DNA of 64,000 nucleotides from assembly GCA_025526915.1 (NCBI GenBank), contig JAHLKH010000146.1, forward strand, positions 1 to 64,000. Direction: 5' to 3'. Made by a program: the position numbers and the translations under genes. Within the stretch, counting starts at the first letter, position 1; every line of letters starts with the position of its first letter. Under the pieces are notes generated by a model that worked only from the letters and a program-made list of their open reading frames with translations, made no database searches and had not been told where the DNA came from. This stretch comes from Entophlyctis helioformis. Lineage: Eukaryota > Chytridiomycota > Chytridiomycetes > Chytridiales > Chytriomycetaceae. Below are positions 35,842-47,233 of this stretch, one piece after another.

Positions 35842-36706
35842 CTAACGAATGTACTTGCCAACTGTACAAAGGGATGCCATGTGTGCACCAGGACGTGCAG
35901 GCGGTGTGAGTGAGCGGAAAGCAGTGAGGCCTGCGGCAGACACACGACTGCTTACCAATATGGAGGATGAAGACGGAGGCGATAAAGGTCAAGCTGCCAA
36001 CAAGGACAACGACAGGGTCACTGCACACGGCGGGAACACAAGAGAGGCGAGTGTGAGTGGATGAGTGAGTGAGTGGGTGAATGAGCGGGCGAGAGCGTGC
36101 CAATGGCAGACGAGGCTGCTCTGCATGCGTGTAGCAGCCTGGCGTGGAGTGCCTGCCAGGCGGTGCATGTGTGTCCGATGGCGCACGCTGCCCGCCAGCA
36201 GATATGCGGCTGCTGTTTCGTGCTGGAGGCGTCGAGGCGCAAGAGCGACGCCATGCGCAGCAACGAAGCAGGGCAGGCGAGCAGGCGAGCGAGTGGGCGG
36301 GAGGGAACGGCAGGGGCGCATGCACAGGGGAGGGCGCACACGTACACCTTGATGCCGGGAGAGTCGTCCATGTAGATGCGCATCATCGAGCCGGGCTGGG
36401 TGGCCGGCCGGGAGCTTGCCGCCGACGACGAAGCGGCAGCCTTCTGGGCGGCCTGTCTGCGGCGGATGCCGGCAGCGGTTCTGGGCGACGAGACCTTTGG
36501 AGACGAATCAGCCTGTGCGGCGGGTGGCGGGTGGCAGGTGGTAGGTGGTGGGCGGTAGGTGGCGGGCGGGCGGTTAGTGCTGGGCTGGTGGCCGGCTGTG
36601 GTGCGGCAGACTATGTGGCCACGCAGGCTATGAGGCTATGAGGCCACGCCGCCACACGCTCATGCAGCAGCAGCAGGAGCAGCAACAGCAGTTGCGCACA
36701 CACCAT
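35842..36706 (-). CDS. SBH1: SEC61 beta subunit of the ER translocon
   Basis: A tail-anchored subunit of the Sec61 protein-conducting channel. The model has four exons: ATG alone (36706-36704), 36512-36346, 36020-35956 and 35861-35842; 84 residues. The sequence shows an Ala/Ser/Arg cytosolic part, the conserved MMRIYMDDSPGIKV motif, one membrane helix (PVVVLVGSLTFIASVFILHI) and a short lumenal end VGKYIR. Phases agree at all three junctions. The ATG-only first exon, followed at once by GTGTGTGC, is inferred because the Ala-Asp-Ser start of exon 2 has no nearby in-frame ATG. Introns 1 and 2 carry GGTGGC-rich and GAGT-rich repeats. It diverges from SAM50 with 113 bp between starts. Confidence 0.82.
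36053..36090. repeat. GAGT/GAGTG simple repeat
   Basis: Degenerate tetranucleotide run (GTGAGTGAGTGAGTGGGTGA type) inside an intron of SEC61 beta. Confidence 0.7.
36519..36583. repeat. GGTGGC/GGTAGGT-type simple repeat
   Basis: G-rich degenerate repeat (GGCGGGTGG units) in intron 1 of SEC61 beta; the gene strand is C-rich here. Confidence 0.7.
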
Positions 36707-36819
36707 GTTTTCGAGTTTGCGAGCAAGCCGTGATCGCTGCTCACAGACGCAGACACAGACCCTCCACAGACTCAGACCTCCACAGACCAGACGCAGACCC
36801 AAGCCCAGCCCCCGCCAAC

Positions 36820-38749
36820 ATGTCGCAACAGCAGCAGCTCATTGTCGAGTCTCGCAACCGCAAGCTCGCCGTCCAGTCCGTCAAGGTTCATGGCGTCGTC
36901 CACACCAACCACGAGCTGCTCGAGCGTGTCACGAAGCCGCTGCTCGCTGCCCAAACCCTTGGCGACGTCATTGTGGGCTCTCGCAACATCGCCGACCAGC
37001 TGCGTCGCTTCGACATCTTCAAGAACGTGTCCATCGTCCTCGACTCGCCGCCCGGTGCACAGGACCTGGTCGATGTGGTCTTCCGCGTCGAAGAGTCCAA
37101 GCGTCTGTTTGCTCAGACCGGCGCTAGCTTTGGTGCCAACGACGGCTCGATGGTGCGTTGGTTGCGCTTGACCTGGCGCCGCACATGCTGCGTGCATCTG
37201 CCCCTGCCTTGCTGGATCTCTGGGCTATCGCACGGCTATTGAAGGGCTACTGCAGACATGCTAACGCTGGGCTGTATCGACCGCAACTGCCATGCCGACC
37301 ACAGAACTTGTCCATCAGCATGCGCAACGCTTTTGGCGGAGCAGAGACAGTGTCCATGACATCAATGTACGGCGTCGACACGGCCGAGCCGCTCTATCTC
37401 AAGGACAGCAAAGACATGGCTGGCGCCAATGCGTACCAAGCCACCTTCTCAACGCCGATCGATGCCGACCCCGACCGCCGTCTGGAGCTGGCCGGCTTCA
37501 AGCAGACGCGCAATCACTCGCTCCTCATGTCGCACCACGAGCGTTTGACTGGTCTCGCTGCCAAGTACAAGGTGCGGTTTAGGACGTGGATCTCAGCTTG
37601 ACGACCGAGCTGACTAACCCGCCTCCATGGCACAGCAACTTTTCGGCGACTTTGCCAAACACGAGTTGTCCTACGACGCTGTCTGGCGCGAGAACCACTC
37701 CTTCTTGCCAACAGCATCTCTCAGGTACAGCCGTGTGTTCCGTCTCATCACCCTCATCATCTCCTTCTTCGCCTCATTGTTGTGGCTGGTGTCGGTGCAT
37801 CCGTCTGCATGGGCATGGTCTGACTGCCAACGGTCTTGTTGCGCGTCCTTTTATCTTGGACAGCATTCGCAAGGACGCTGGCCATTCTCTCAAGTCGGCC
37901 CTCTCCCACACGTTCACGTTTGACTCGCGCGATGACCCCAACATCCCCACACGCGGTCTTTATCTGCGCACCTTCCAGGAGCTGGCTGGACTTGGTGGCG
38001 ATGTTCGCCACCTCAAGACCGAGCTGGACACGCAGGCGTCGATCCCTCTTCCGTTTGGCTTTGTAAGAAAGAATCGTGTTGCTATGCGTGTCTGTTGCTG
38101 GCCACTCAACACACTGCTTCTGCATAGAACATCTCGACAAGCCTGCGTGGCGGTTTAATCTATCCTCTAGGCTTTGGTGTTGAGCCACGAAACCGCGTCA
38201 ATGATCGCTTCTTCCTCGGAGGCCCGCAGTCGATCAGAGGCTTCAAGCAGGCCGGTGTTGGACCCAAGGATGGCTGTACGTCATGCAAAACGACTCGCCA
38301 GACTGTTGCTTTTACCGCGATCTGCATTCGTGCTGACTGTCAATGTCCCGGCCGTTGCATATCTCCAGCCGACTCTCTGGGCGGCGACGCGTACTGGGCC
38401 TCCAGTTTGAGTCTGCTTGGCCCCATTCCGTTTGTGCCATTCAAGCCAATCAAGGCGCATCTGTTTGTGAACGGTGGCTCTCTCGTCCCTGTGGCTCTTG
38501 GTACGAACACATTGCATGGCCACATGCACAGCGACATCCGCAGTTCTAACGTTGTGCGCCATAGACAAGAGCCCCAGATCCAACTTGCAGTCGCTCGTCA
38601 GCAGCCCAAGCGTCAGCGCTGGCATTGGTTTGGCAGCACACTTTGCCTCGATCCGTCTCGAGGTGAACTACTGCGTGCCTCTGTGGGTAACTCCTACAGA
38701 CAGTATCAAGCCAGGCTTCAAGTTTGGCATCGGCATGAACTTTATGTAG
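36820..38749 (+). CDS. SAM50: SAM50 beta-barrel assembly protein, mitochondrial outer membrane
   Basis: Core channel of the SAM/TOB complex that inserts beta-barrel proteins (BamA/Omp85 family). Seven exons: 36820-37152, 37305-37571, 37636-37724, 37864-38062, 38128-38275, 38369-38500 and 38565-38749, all in phase; 450 residues. A single POTRA domain occupies residues 15-110 (VKVHGVVHTNHELLERV, DIFKNVSIVLDSPP). A 16-strand barrel follows with SIRKDAGHSLKSALSHTFTFDSRDDP, the loop-6 motif GGPQSIRGFKQ (the conserved IRGF) and a C-terminal beta-signal PGFKFGIGMNFM. Length and order match the family. Confidence 0.94.
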
Positions 38750-39012
38750 GCATGCCTCGCAAGAAGAGACCGTGGCCTGTGTCGCGCAGCCTCTCCATGC
38801 GGCAACACTGGACGAGATTGGAGCGATTCAGGAGAGAATAAGGCGGCAAGGAAGGCGATGATGGCATGGCTTGTATTGCAATCAGGAGAGCCAGGACCCA
38901 CACTTGCACACACAATTAAAGCACGCACAGCATTTGATCATGATCCGTCTCTTGAAAATGGATTGTTGCAGGCGTGTCTTGATCCATCGCGGGTCGCATG
39001 ATCTGGACGCTG

Positions 39013-41657
39013 TTAAACCTCAAAGGACGTGGTCGTCGAATTGATGCCGTTGAACACCACCGTGTTGTTAAGTGGGATGTACTGGCTCGTAAGAAGCTTG
39101 ATGATCTCTTGCGAGACGATGCCGCCCATGATGGATGCAATGTTGTGGAGCTCCACACCGCCAGCGCGCACACTTGGCAATGCATCAACAGTCAGACTCA
39201 TCCAACAGCATCCAACAGCACATGGAGCTGCTTCGAGCTCAACTCACACTTCGGCAATCTGGTCGCCAGAGACAGACGACTCGGCAACCGAGTTCTCCTT
39301 GGCCAGCTGCTTCCAAATCAGCTCCAGAGCCGCTGCATCCTCGTCAAGATTGGTCGAGTTGGATCTGGTACCTACTCTCACGGCATCGAGACTTGTGTAA
39401 GCAGGCGTCTCTCTACTCACGCAGTGACACAAGCATCACTTGCCAGGAAGGCGGCCATGCTCCGACCAGAATCGATCGGCTGCACGAAACAGCCAGTAGT
39501 AAGCGAGGTTGCCGTTCTCGTCGTAAACGGAGGCTGTTTTGAGATACCACCAGAGGCAAGGATGTCCAGAATGAGTTGCTGTCGAATGCAAGATGGACAG
39601 CGATGCACATGTACCAAGCCCCAAAACAGACATACCTGCAAGGCTGGATGCGTGTTCTTGTGCGATGGAACGGTACCGCAGCACCTGCAACGCAGACGCG
39701 TTCTTGCAGAATCTGGCAACATCCTCGTCGCTGATGCTGTCTGCTGGGCGGCCAACCTTGCCAAGAATCTGGTTCAGGTATCGGCGCACAGCAGCCTGGT
39801 CTTCGCGGGCCTTGGCACGGTAGCTGCAGTCGTGCCGTTGGGATTAGTACACCGTCGGTGGTTATCATGCCGACCGTCTGACAATCTCCATGGCCAGCGC
39901 ACGTACATTTCCTGCAGCTTGACAAAAGAGTCCGTGTCAGACTTCATGTCTGGGAGTGATCCAGCGACCGGGAGCAGGCCGTTGCCCTCCGCAGCCACAA
40001 AGTCGCGCAGAGCAGCCACAAGCAGCCAAAAGTCGGGCGTCTACACCAGAGAGAAATAGGATCAGCCAATGCGACAATGCACGGTGTACAATGTGATCAA
40101 CATGGTTTACGTTTGGTGTCAGGGCATGCGTAGCAGGGTCGTTCAAGATGGATTGGATGCTCGACGAAATCTGGCCAGGGCCACGAAGGGGGGTTGGTCA
40201 GAGCGTCTTAATGCATTCCAAGGCTGGTCCGGCTTTCCAAATAGACTGCTGCAAACCTTGGTGGCACTGAATGTGCGATAGGCATTGCTTCTGGCCTCTG
40301 CAATGTTTTCGTCATCTACTGAATCCAAATGCTTGAATCGCGACACCATGTCCTTGAACTCTTGCTTTTCTGCAGACGTGCTTGGCAGTGCACCGTTATG
40401 CTATGCGGAGCATGGCAGCAAGGAGTCAGTTTGGTGTTTGCGATCCCGAGGCATTCAGCCCCTTTGGCTGGTCTGGAACACGACAGGCGGTGCAGACCAA
40501 AACGCGAAGATTCAAGCAATGCGAACTGACCTTCTCTCTCCACTCGGCAAGAGCCTTGATGAGAATCACAACAAACGGAAGATGGCTCGAGCCCATGCTG
40601 TCCAGTGTTGCCACGTCGATCGAGTCGACATGAGAAAGAAGCGCCGGAAAGGGGCAGTCAAAGCGAAAGTCGCTGATTGGGCCAGAATGCGCCTCGACGA
40701 CTGTCAGAACGGACGTCGCAGCCGTCGTCAGCTCAGATGGTGGGCCCGAGACACATCAGCGTCAAAATGCAGTGCCACCACTGCACGCAAGCACGCACTG
40801 GTGTGTTCGTTCTTGACGAGGCGGCAGTAGCCAAAGAAGCCATTGACTTTGGCAACAATAAGCGCGATGCCGGCGTCCCAGCAGATCTGAGCAAGCTTCA
40901 ACGTGCTCTGCTCTGGCAGCTCCGTTGCGATGACGAGGGTGAACTGCCTGAAAAAGTCTGGCGACGAGTCGATCAGCTCGACAGGGTTCTGTACCGGGCA
41001 TGTGAGCACTAGTCGGCCCCATCGTCGCCACCAAACACCGGCATTGGAGGCTGTTGTCCAATCCTAGTTACCTTGACGACTGCCTTGCCGACGACTTCTT
41101 CGTTGAGCTCGTTGAGAAGCGACGCAAGAGTCTCTGCACGAGACTTGCCGATCGAGTCCTGGGTCAGGAAGAAGTTGCGGCCGGCATCAGCGCCGGTCAC
41201 GGGCTTGTCATCGACCACGGTGAACGAGCCAATGCCTGGCCAGACACGGTTGCTGCAAGTTAGTGCCCGAGGCTGGCCGTCACCGTGGCAGAGGACGCAT
41301 GAGATGCATACCTGGCAGCACAAGGTTCTTGAGCGTCTCGGCACCCAGCGCAGTGCCGTGGATGAGGCAGATGCTTGCTTGCTGCAGCGACGCCTGGCCG
41401 TGCGCCTGCCAGAGTCTGCGTGCGTGTGTGTGCACGAGGGCAGACGACGCTTGGTGGTGAGCACCACGACGCACGAGCATGCACGAGCACATGGGCACAC
41501 ACACACACACACACATCCGCCAGGCAGGCGACACGCAGCACATTGCCTGGCGGCCGTTCAAGCCTGGCAGGCAGTGGCCGAGCAGGCAGTGGCACTGCAT
41601 CAACGCAAGCGAGCCTCACCTCAGCTGGCGGTCGTACTTTTGGTTCTGCGGCTCCAT
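39013..41657 (-). CDS. ULA1: NEDD8-activating enzyme E1 regulatory subunit (ULA1/NAE1/APP-BP1)
   Basis: Partner of Uba3 in the heterodimer that activates NEDD8/Rub1 for cullin neddylation. Exon 1 at 41657-41619 ([13 protein letters not shown]) joins [20 protein letters not shown] (start of the adenylation-like fold; the usual G-rich loop is replaced). Next is [23 protein letters not shown] (near 41150-41250), then [11 protein letters not shown] and [14 protein letters not shown] (near 40800-40950). The C-terminal block [20 protein letters not shown] (near 39080-39170) ends in STTTSFEV at 39015. As in this subunit family no catalytic cysteine domain is apparent. Many introns; some middle exon borders are approximate. 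A CA repeat lies in the first intron. Confidence 0.9.
41496..41516. repeat. CA dinucleotide repeat
   Basis: About ten CA units within the first intron of the ULA1 gene. Confidence 0.85.
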
Positions 41658-41860
41658 TGGATCGGCGTGCAATAGGCTACTGGCACGCCGCAGGCGTTAG
41701 CGTCCGAGCCTTGCTGTGCAGCGCACTGCGGCCGTCCACGGCGCGGCGTGCAGCTGCAAGGCGAGTCTGCACTGTCTGCGCACCTGGTGATCTTGGTGCG
41801 GTTGTTTTGTCGTCGCGGTTCAACCAACACACGAACACTCTCACACACACACACATCAGC

Positions 41861-43141
41861 ATGTCGGTCGCCGTCGCGGGATTCAAGTCTGGGGCTGTCT
41901 TTGAGCAGATCAAGGCCGGCATCGAGAGCCAGTCGGCCGCAGACAAGCAGGCGACCATCAAGAAGGTCAACGGCGTCTTTGAGATTGTCATCAAGAACGC
42001 CGACGGCAAGGAGCAGGCCTGGACGCTCGAGCTCAAGACGGCCGGCGCCGTCTCGCTCGGCAAGCCCGAGGGCAAGGCCGACATCACCATCAACGTCGGT
42101 GACGACACCTTCATGGAGCTCGCGTCCGGCAAGCTCAACGGCCAGAAGGCGTTCATGAGCGGCAAGCTCAAGGTCAAGGGCAACGTGAGTCGGCGGCGTC
42201 TGCCGTCCGGTGCTTCTGTCCGGCTGCTTCTGTCCGGCTGCCCGCATGTGCTGACCTGCCCTGCCTGCTGGCTTCGCTGCCATCCTGCTTGCCGCCCACA
42301 GATGATGCTCGCCACGCGCCTGGGTGCGTTCTGCATGTTGGCCATGTTGCTTGCTGCTGCTGCTGCTGCTGCTCCTGCTGCCGCCCTGCTCCAGGCACTC
42401 TGCCCGCCTGCCGTCTGGCTTGGACGAGCTCGAGTTGTGCCGCGTGCCGCGTGTCTTGACCGCATTCACGTCGCGTGACGTGATGACTGACTTTCACGTG
42501 GAATCGCAGACACCGTGCTCAAGGTCGCGAAGCCGGTTGCTGCCCCTGCTGCTGCCCCTGCTGCCGCCCCTGCCCCTGCTGCCGCTGCTTCGACTCTTGC
42601 TTCGGCCGCTCTTTTCAACCAGATCAAGGCCCGCCTTTCCTCTGCCAGCGCTGACGAGAAGAGCGCCGTTATCAACAAGACCAAGGCTGTCTTCCAGTTT
42701 GATGTCAAGGTGCGTTGGCAGTCGGCTTTGTGGCCGTCTCGACCATCGACTGACTGCGATGGATTGCTTGATGGTCTGCTCGTTGGTGCAGGACAAGGAG
42801 GGCAAGGTCTCCACCTTCACGCTTGACCTGAAGAACAAGGGCGAGCTGGTCGACGGTGCCGGTGCCAAGCCCGACATCACCATCCTTGTTGCCGACAAGG
42901 ATTTTGTCGATCTCGCTTCTGGAAAGCTCAACGGCCAGAAAGCCTTCATGGCTGGCAAGATCAAGGTCAAGGGTGCCATCATGCTCGCCACCAGTACGTT
43001 GCGGGATCCGTCCAATTGCTGTCGCTTGTATCTCGGGAATGTCCATGATTGCTCATCCACTCACCTACTGCATCGCGATTCATTTGCCCAGAGCTTGATG
43101 CCGTTCTCAAGGATCTCGGAAGCCCCAAGTCGAAGCTCTGA
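41861..43141 (+). CDS. Tandem SCP2 sterol-carrier protein with peroxisomal targeting signal
   Basis: Five exons: 41861-42184, 42302-42323, 42510-42709, 42792-42993 and 43092-43141; 265 residues. Two complete SCP2 domains occur: residues 5-115 (FEQIKAGIESQS, DITINVGDDTFMELASGKLN, KLKVKGNMMLATRL) and about 145-262 (FNQIKARLSSASADE, DITILVADKDFVDLASGKLN). An Ala/Pro linker joins them. The protein ends in the tripeptide SKL, the canonical PTS1 signal, so it should be peroxisomal and bind lipids or acyl-CoA. The two domains differ at many positions, so the duplication is old. The leader just before ATG is CA-rich (41840-41860). Confidence 0.9.
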
Positions 43142-43288
43142 TCCATCCCCACGCACGCGATTCAACGCGCCTTTTGTCTCTGTCCTGCCGTGCACCAGCC
43201 ATAAGAAGCCATGTTCCCCAATATTCATGCAATGTCGAACACTTGCTGTTCGCAAACGACTTTGTTTTTCCATCAGTTTGCCAAGCAG

Positions 43289-44667
43289 TCAGCATATGGA
43301 TTCATATCTACACAAGTATCGACCCGCAGACCACCTACCGAGTCTCGCCGTGCGTTGAAGCGGACAGCCTGGTTGCGCTGCAAGTGCCGCGCGCAGTAAC
43401 TCGGGACTCGTGCGGCATTTGGCATACGCTGTTCGCAGAGCTTGTGGGCCGACGCAGTGCGCAAGAGCATCGCGCTCGACTTCAAGCGAGTGCCGCAATT
43501 CGCCACGGCTATTGGAAGCAAGTGCAGCTGACGACGGCTGCAGGCGAGATTCGGTGCAGCGACCCACAAGCCGGCTGGCGAGAAATGCCACAATGCTCTG
43601 TGCCGCGGGCCGGCAGTTTGGATCGACGTGCATGATCTTTTTCAGCAAAGCCGTCCACCGCCGGGGAATGCACTCTGGGATGTCGGGCAATCCGCAGAGA
43701 ACTTTGGGAATCAGTTCTGCAACACTTGCAGACGTGAATGGATGTAAGAGGCAAAAGAGCTGGTAGAGCACGCATCTAACCACGCAAGATGGGGCGAGTT
43801 AGCTGGCACAGTGCATGCAGATGCGTCATAGTGTCCATGAAACGATCAGGATGCACTCGGCCGTCAACAGTCAATGCTGGCTGGAAGAACGTACCCAGAT
43901 GACCAGACGTCAGATGGATACGAGTATGGCTGGCCAGACAGGATCTCCGGCGACATGTTGTATGGTGTGCCAATCAATGTTGTGGCGGAGCATTCGGCTG
44001 CGTGCTCAAACCCAAGCCGACGAGCAGCGCCAAAGTCGGCAAGCCGAAGCTGCTGGTTGGTGTCAAGAAGGATGTTGCGAGTCTTTATGTCGCGATGCAG
44101 GATGCGGCGGGCGTGCAGAAATGCGAGAGCTTCCGAGAGCTGTGTGAACCAGTGCAGGATCTGGCGCTCATCGAAATGGTGTCCCTGGCGAGCTTCAATG
44201 GCTGCAGCAAGATCGCCCCTGGCTGCATGCTCCAGCACCAGACACAGCGCTTGGTGCTCTTCAAACGCCTCCACAAGACGGACAATGGAAGGGCATGCAC
44301 TTGCTTCTCTCAAGATATCGGCTGGTGCGATCGAAGTGTGTGTGTGTGTGTGGAAAGAACAGTTGGGTGGACAGCAGCGAATGCAATGCGATGCTCAGTG
44401 GCTTTGGGGTGTGCCGTGTAAGACGCATTGCACAACCAAGTCGGCAGTCACACCTTCCAGCTTCACCTGCGCCTTGTCCTTTGGATCCAGCCTCGCCAAG
44501 GGAACGTGCTTGATGCATACCAGGCCGCCGTCCGCGTGCTCGCTCTGGTGCTGCCCATGCTGCTTCTGCCCATGCTGCTTCAGCCGATCTGCATGCTGCC
44601 GAGCAAGTAAGACAGTCCCCGTCGACCCACGGCCAACCCTTCGGATGATTGTGAAATGCGTTTGCAT
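43289..44667 (-). CDS. NEK-like serine/threonine protein kinase
   Basis: Three exons (44667-44454, 44321-43895, 43775-43289); 375 residues, phases agree. The kinase domain starts at once: glycine loop GRGSTGTVL, a His/Gln low-complexity insertion (QHGQKQHGQHQSEHA), the ATP-binding Lys in VCIKHV, the alpha-C Glu in LEADILREA, HRDIKTRNILL, DFGAA, GTPYNMSPE and DVWSSGCVLY. All catalytic residues are intact. GTPYNMSPE and the lobe order resemble NIMA-related kinases (mitotic or ciliary), but the subfamily is not certain. The C-terminal tail (about 100 residues) has no recognised domain. The ATG used is at 44667; the frame is open further upstream without an ATG. Confidence 0.85.
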
Positions 44668-44705
44668 CGCTTCAGACAACCACAAAGCCGCCGGTCACTT
44701 CTGCA
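44668..44705. promoter_or_regulatory. 38-bp divergent gap, kinase / MRPL20
   Basis: Distance between the two start codons. No TATA box is seen. Both genes must share this element or have promoters inside the neighbour's coding sequence. Confidence 0.35.
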
Positions 44706-44954
44706 ATGTTCACGCAAGCAGCTCGCACAACGGCATCTCGAGCATCACTGGCAGGCAGCACAGTCTGCCGCTCGGCAGTCTCTGCGAGCACACACACCAC
44801 ACACACCGCCATCCGCAGCACCTCCGCCAGCAGCAGCATCGGCCTCTTGAACCGCCGCTCGTTCTACACCTTTGGCGTTCCCAAGGACACCAAGCGGATC
44901 GTCCTCGACGACGGCAGCAAGCTCGTCTTTCGCAAGGCTCAGCAAGTAACCGGT

Positions 44955-44989
<35 letters not shown>

Positions 44990-45326
44990 TCCTTCCTCAG
45001 CACGCTCTCCCTCGTCTGCACAGGAGCGCACGGCTGTCGACGCATTGCTGCCGCCCCGTGTGCGCACGTTCCCGCAGCGTACCCGTCTCACTGACGAGCA
45101 GATCCAGCGCATGCGGTCGCTCCGTGAAAGCGACCCGGACAGCTGGACGGTTGGACGGCTGGCCGCCGAGTTCAACACCTTTCCCGGCTTTGTCATGCGG
45201 GTGACTCGCTGCCCGGCCGAGCGGGTGCGCATGCTGCAGGCCAAGGCGCAGGCCGAGTTTGACGACTCGTTCATGTCCACCAAGATGCGCATCGTCAACC
45301 GCCTCAGACGAAAGGCGCTCTGGTGA
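44706..45326 (+). CDS. MRPL20: Mitochondrial large-subunit ribosomal protein MRPL20 (mL58)
   Basis: Single exon, 206 residues. The first ~45 residues are Arg/Ser/Thr/Ala-rich without acidic residues, a mitochondrial presequence. A polyalanine tract (from a GCA repeat, 44955-44990) precedes the conserved C-terminal block LTDEQIQRMRSLRESDPDSW, TVGRLAAEF and FVMRVTRC. This pattern (Leu-Thr, then helix, then DPxxWT...LAxxFxxxxxFV) marks the fungal MRP-L20 family. It is a structural component of the mitoribosome large subunit. Confidence 0.8.
44955..44990 (+). repeat. GCA trinucleotide repeat (polyAla in MRPL20)
   Basis: About twelve GCA units, read as alanine in the MRPL20 frame. Confidence 0.9.
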
Positions 45327-45510
45327 TCCCTGTACCGTCGAGCGTTGATCATCGAGCGTTGAGTGCCGGATGCCGTCTGCTGCAGGATCGATCCTTGGAC
45401 CGTCATGCTTGGAGATCAGAGGGGAGAGCCGCATGTGCTTGTCTGGCAGCGCCGAGTGCCATGTTCTGTCGTTGGATTCCAATACATGCTTAACGCACAA
45501 TCCACAAACG

Positions 45511-47037
45511 ATGCTTCCCATATCCAACCGGCCGTCTGCTGCACACTATGGCCCGCTGGACGGCAACGCCTCGGCTCGAGGAAGCAGCGCCTTGCCAGGC
45601 AGCAGCGGCATCTCGCCCATCAGCACCTCCAGCAGCAGTGCGCCGAGACGGAGAATACGGCGCTCGTCCATGGCGGGCGGCAGCAACTTTGGGACCTATC
45701 TGCGTCGCATCCTGTCGGTGCCGTCCATGGACTTTGAGCTGGCGCTCTGGCAGATGACCTATCTGGTGATATCGCCGCGGAGAGTGTGAGTGGCAGTCTC
45801 TGTCGTCCAGCCACCCTGCCGTCTGTGCTGTACAGGGAGGCCGAGAGCCAGCGGCGGTCCGCTCATTGCCACGGAAGTGTCTGGCTGTTCCGCTGAGCCT
45901 GGCAGCGTGACGTTGGCTCGCATATCGACTGCTGTGCCACGGGCCGGCTGCACATTGGCTGGCGTCTACAGCTGCTTGTGCGGCATACTGCCATCAGTCA
46001 ATGCTGCAATGCCAACACACACACTCGCACCTCGATGCGCATCTCGTTCTTGCATTGGCGCTACTGACTGCCCGTTTGCCCGACTCCAGATACCGCAATG
46101 TCTACCACAACAAGCGTGAGTGGCGTCTGGACTGGTCCACTCGCAATATGCAAGGATGCAGGCTTGAGATGGCTGACCTCTTGTCTTGTCCGCACGTTGA
46201 CAGAGACCAAGAACCATTGGGCCCGTGACGATCCGGCATTCCACGTGCTGATCGCCATCGCAATGTGCAGTGCGTTGGCGTGCATGCTGCCTTTTGGCCG
46301 TCCGCATCAACGAGGCATGCTGACCACGCTCTCGTTCCTCTTGTTGGCGCCGACAGTTGCGGCAACCGCGTATGGAATCGCGTTCAAGTCGTCGTTTGTT
46401 GGAATTATCCGCCTGATTGTGTACACGGTGCTGGCAGAGTTTCTCGGGGCAGGACTGGTCATTGCAACAACCGCCTGGTATGCAATATGCCTACGCAGTC
46501 GCTCTACTCTCGCGTTTAATGGCGACTGCCGTGATTTAACGTGTGCGTTGTGTCTCCAAACTTGGTCCGGCTGGATGCAACTTTAGGTTCTTGACAAACC
46601 AGTTTATGCTGCAGCAGCAGATCCATGCAGTCGACCAATCCGTCGAGTGGATGTACGCGTTTGACGTGCACTGCAACGCCTTTGTGCCCTTTTTCCTGGT
46701 CACCTATGTTGTGCAGTTCTTCTTCCTGCCGGTGGTCCTTGCTGATGGTCTGGTGTGCCGCATCCTGGCCAACTCGATCTATCTAGTGGCATTCGTCTAC
46801 TACTGGTATATTACGTTTTTGGGCTACAATGGTGGGTCGATTGCTCAACGCCTGGACGCGCTCTTACAGCCGCGACTGACTCTGCGGCCTCTTGGCACAT
46901 GCCCGGATCCAGCACTGCCATTCCTCAAAAATACCATTGCGTTCCTTTACCCCATCGGCGTCACACTGGCCTTGTTTGTGCTGTCGCTTGCCACCTTCAA
47001 CGCAAGCAAGGTCATCTTTGCGCTCTACTTTGAATGA
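45511..47037 (+). CDS. GMH1: UNC50/GMH1 Golgi membrane protein
   Basis: Five exons (45511-45785, 46090-46115, 46204-46477, 46587-46831, 46913-47037); 314 residues, phases agree. After a Ser-rich N-terminus come the family motifs YLRRILSVPSMDFELALWQM and YLVISPRRVYRNVYHNKQTK, then five to six membrane helices, ending IFALYFE. UNC-50/Gmh1 acts in Golgi/early endosome, linked to Arf-GEF recruitment in yeast and acetylcholine receptor transport in worms. The start is ambiguous: an in-frame ATG at 45370 would add 47 residues without homology, so 45511 is preferred. Same strand as its two neighbours. Confidence 0.92.
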
Positions 47038-47233
47038 ATCCAAAGCAGCGGCCATGCCGGCCCTTTGCAAACCCCTCCCCATCCTCAGGAACATGCCGTC
47101 AAGCCAGCATCACGTGATGCCAGCGCTCTGATTGGCCGAATCGAAATTCTCCGATTTTTCTTCACAGCGTCGCCGCCTTGTCTCGTCCCTCTGCCGCCCG
47201 CTTTCTCTTGCACTCACACTCACTCACGACACC

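Noticed and set aside
44395..44685. Kinase start at 44685
   Set aside because: The apparent first codon is TTG, not ATG; the first in-frame ATG is at 44667.
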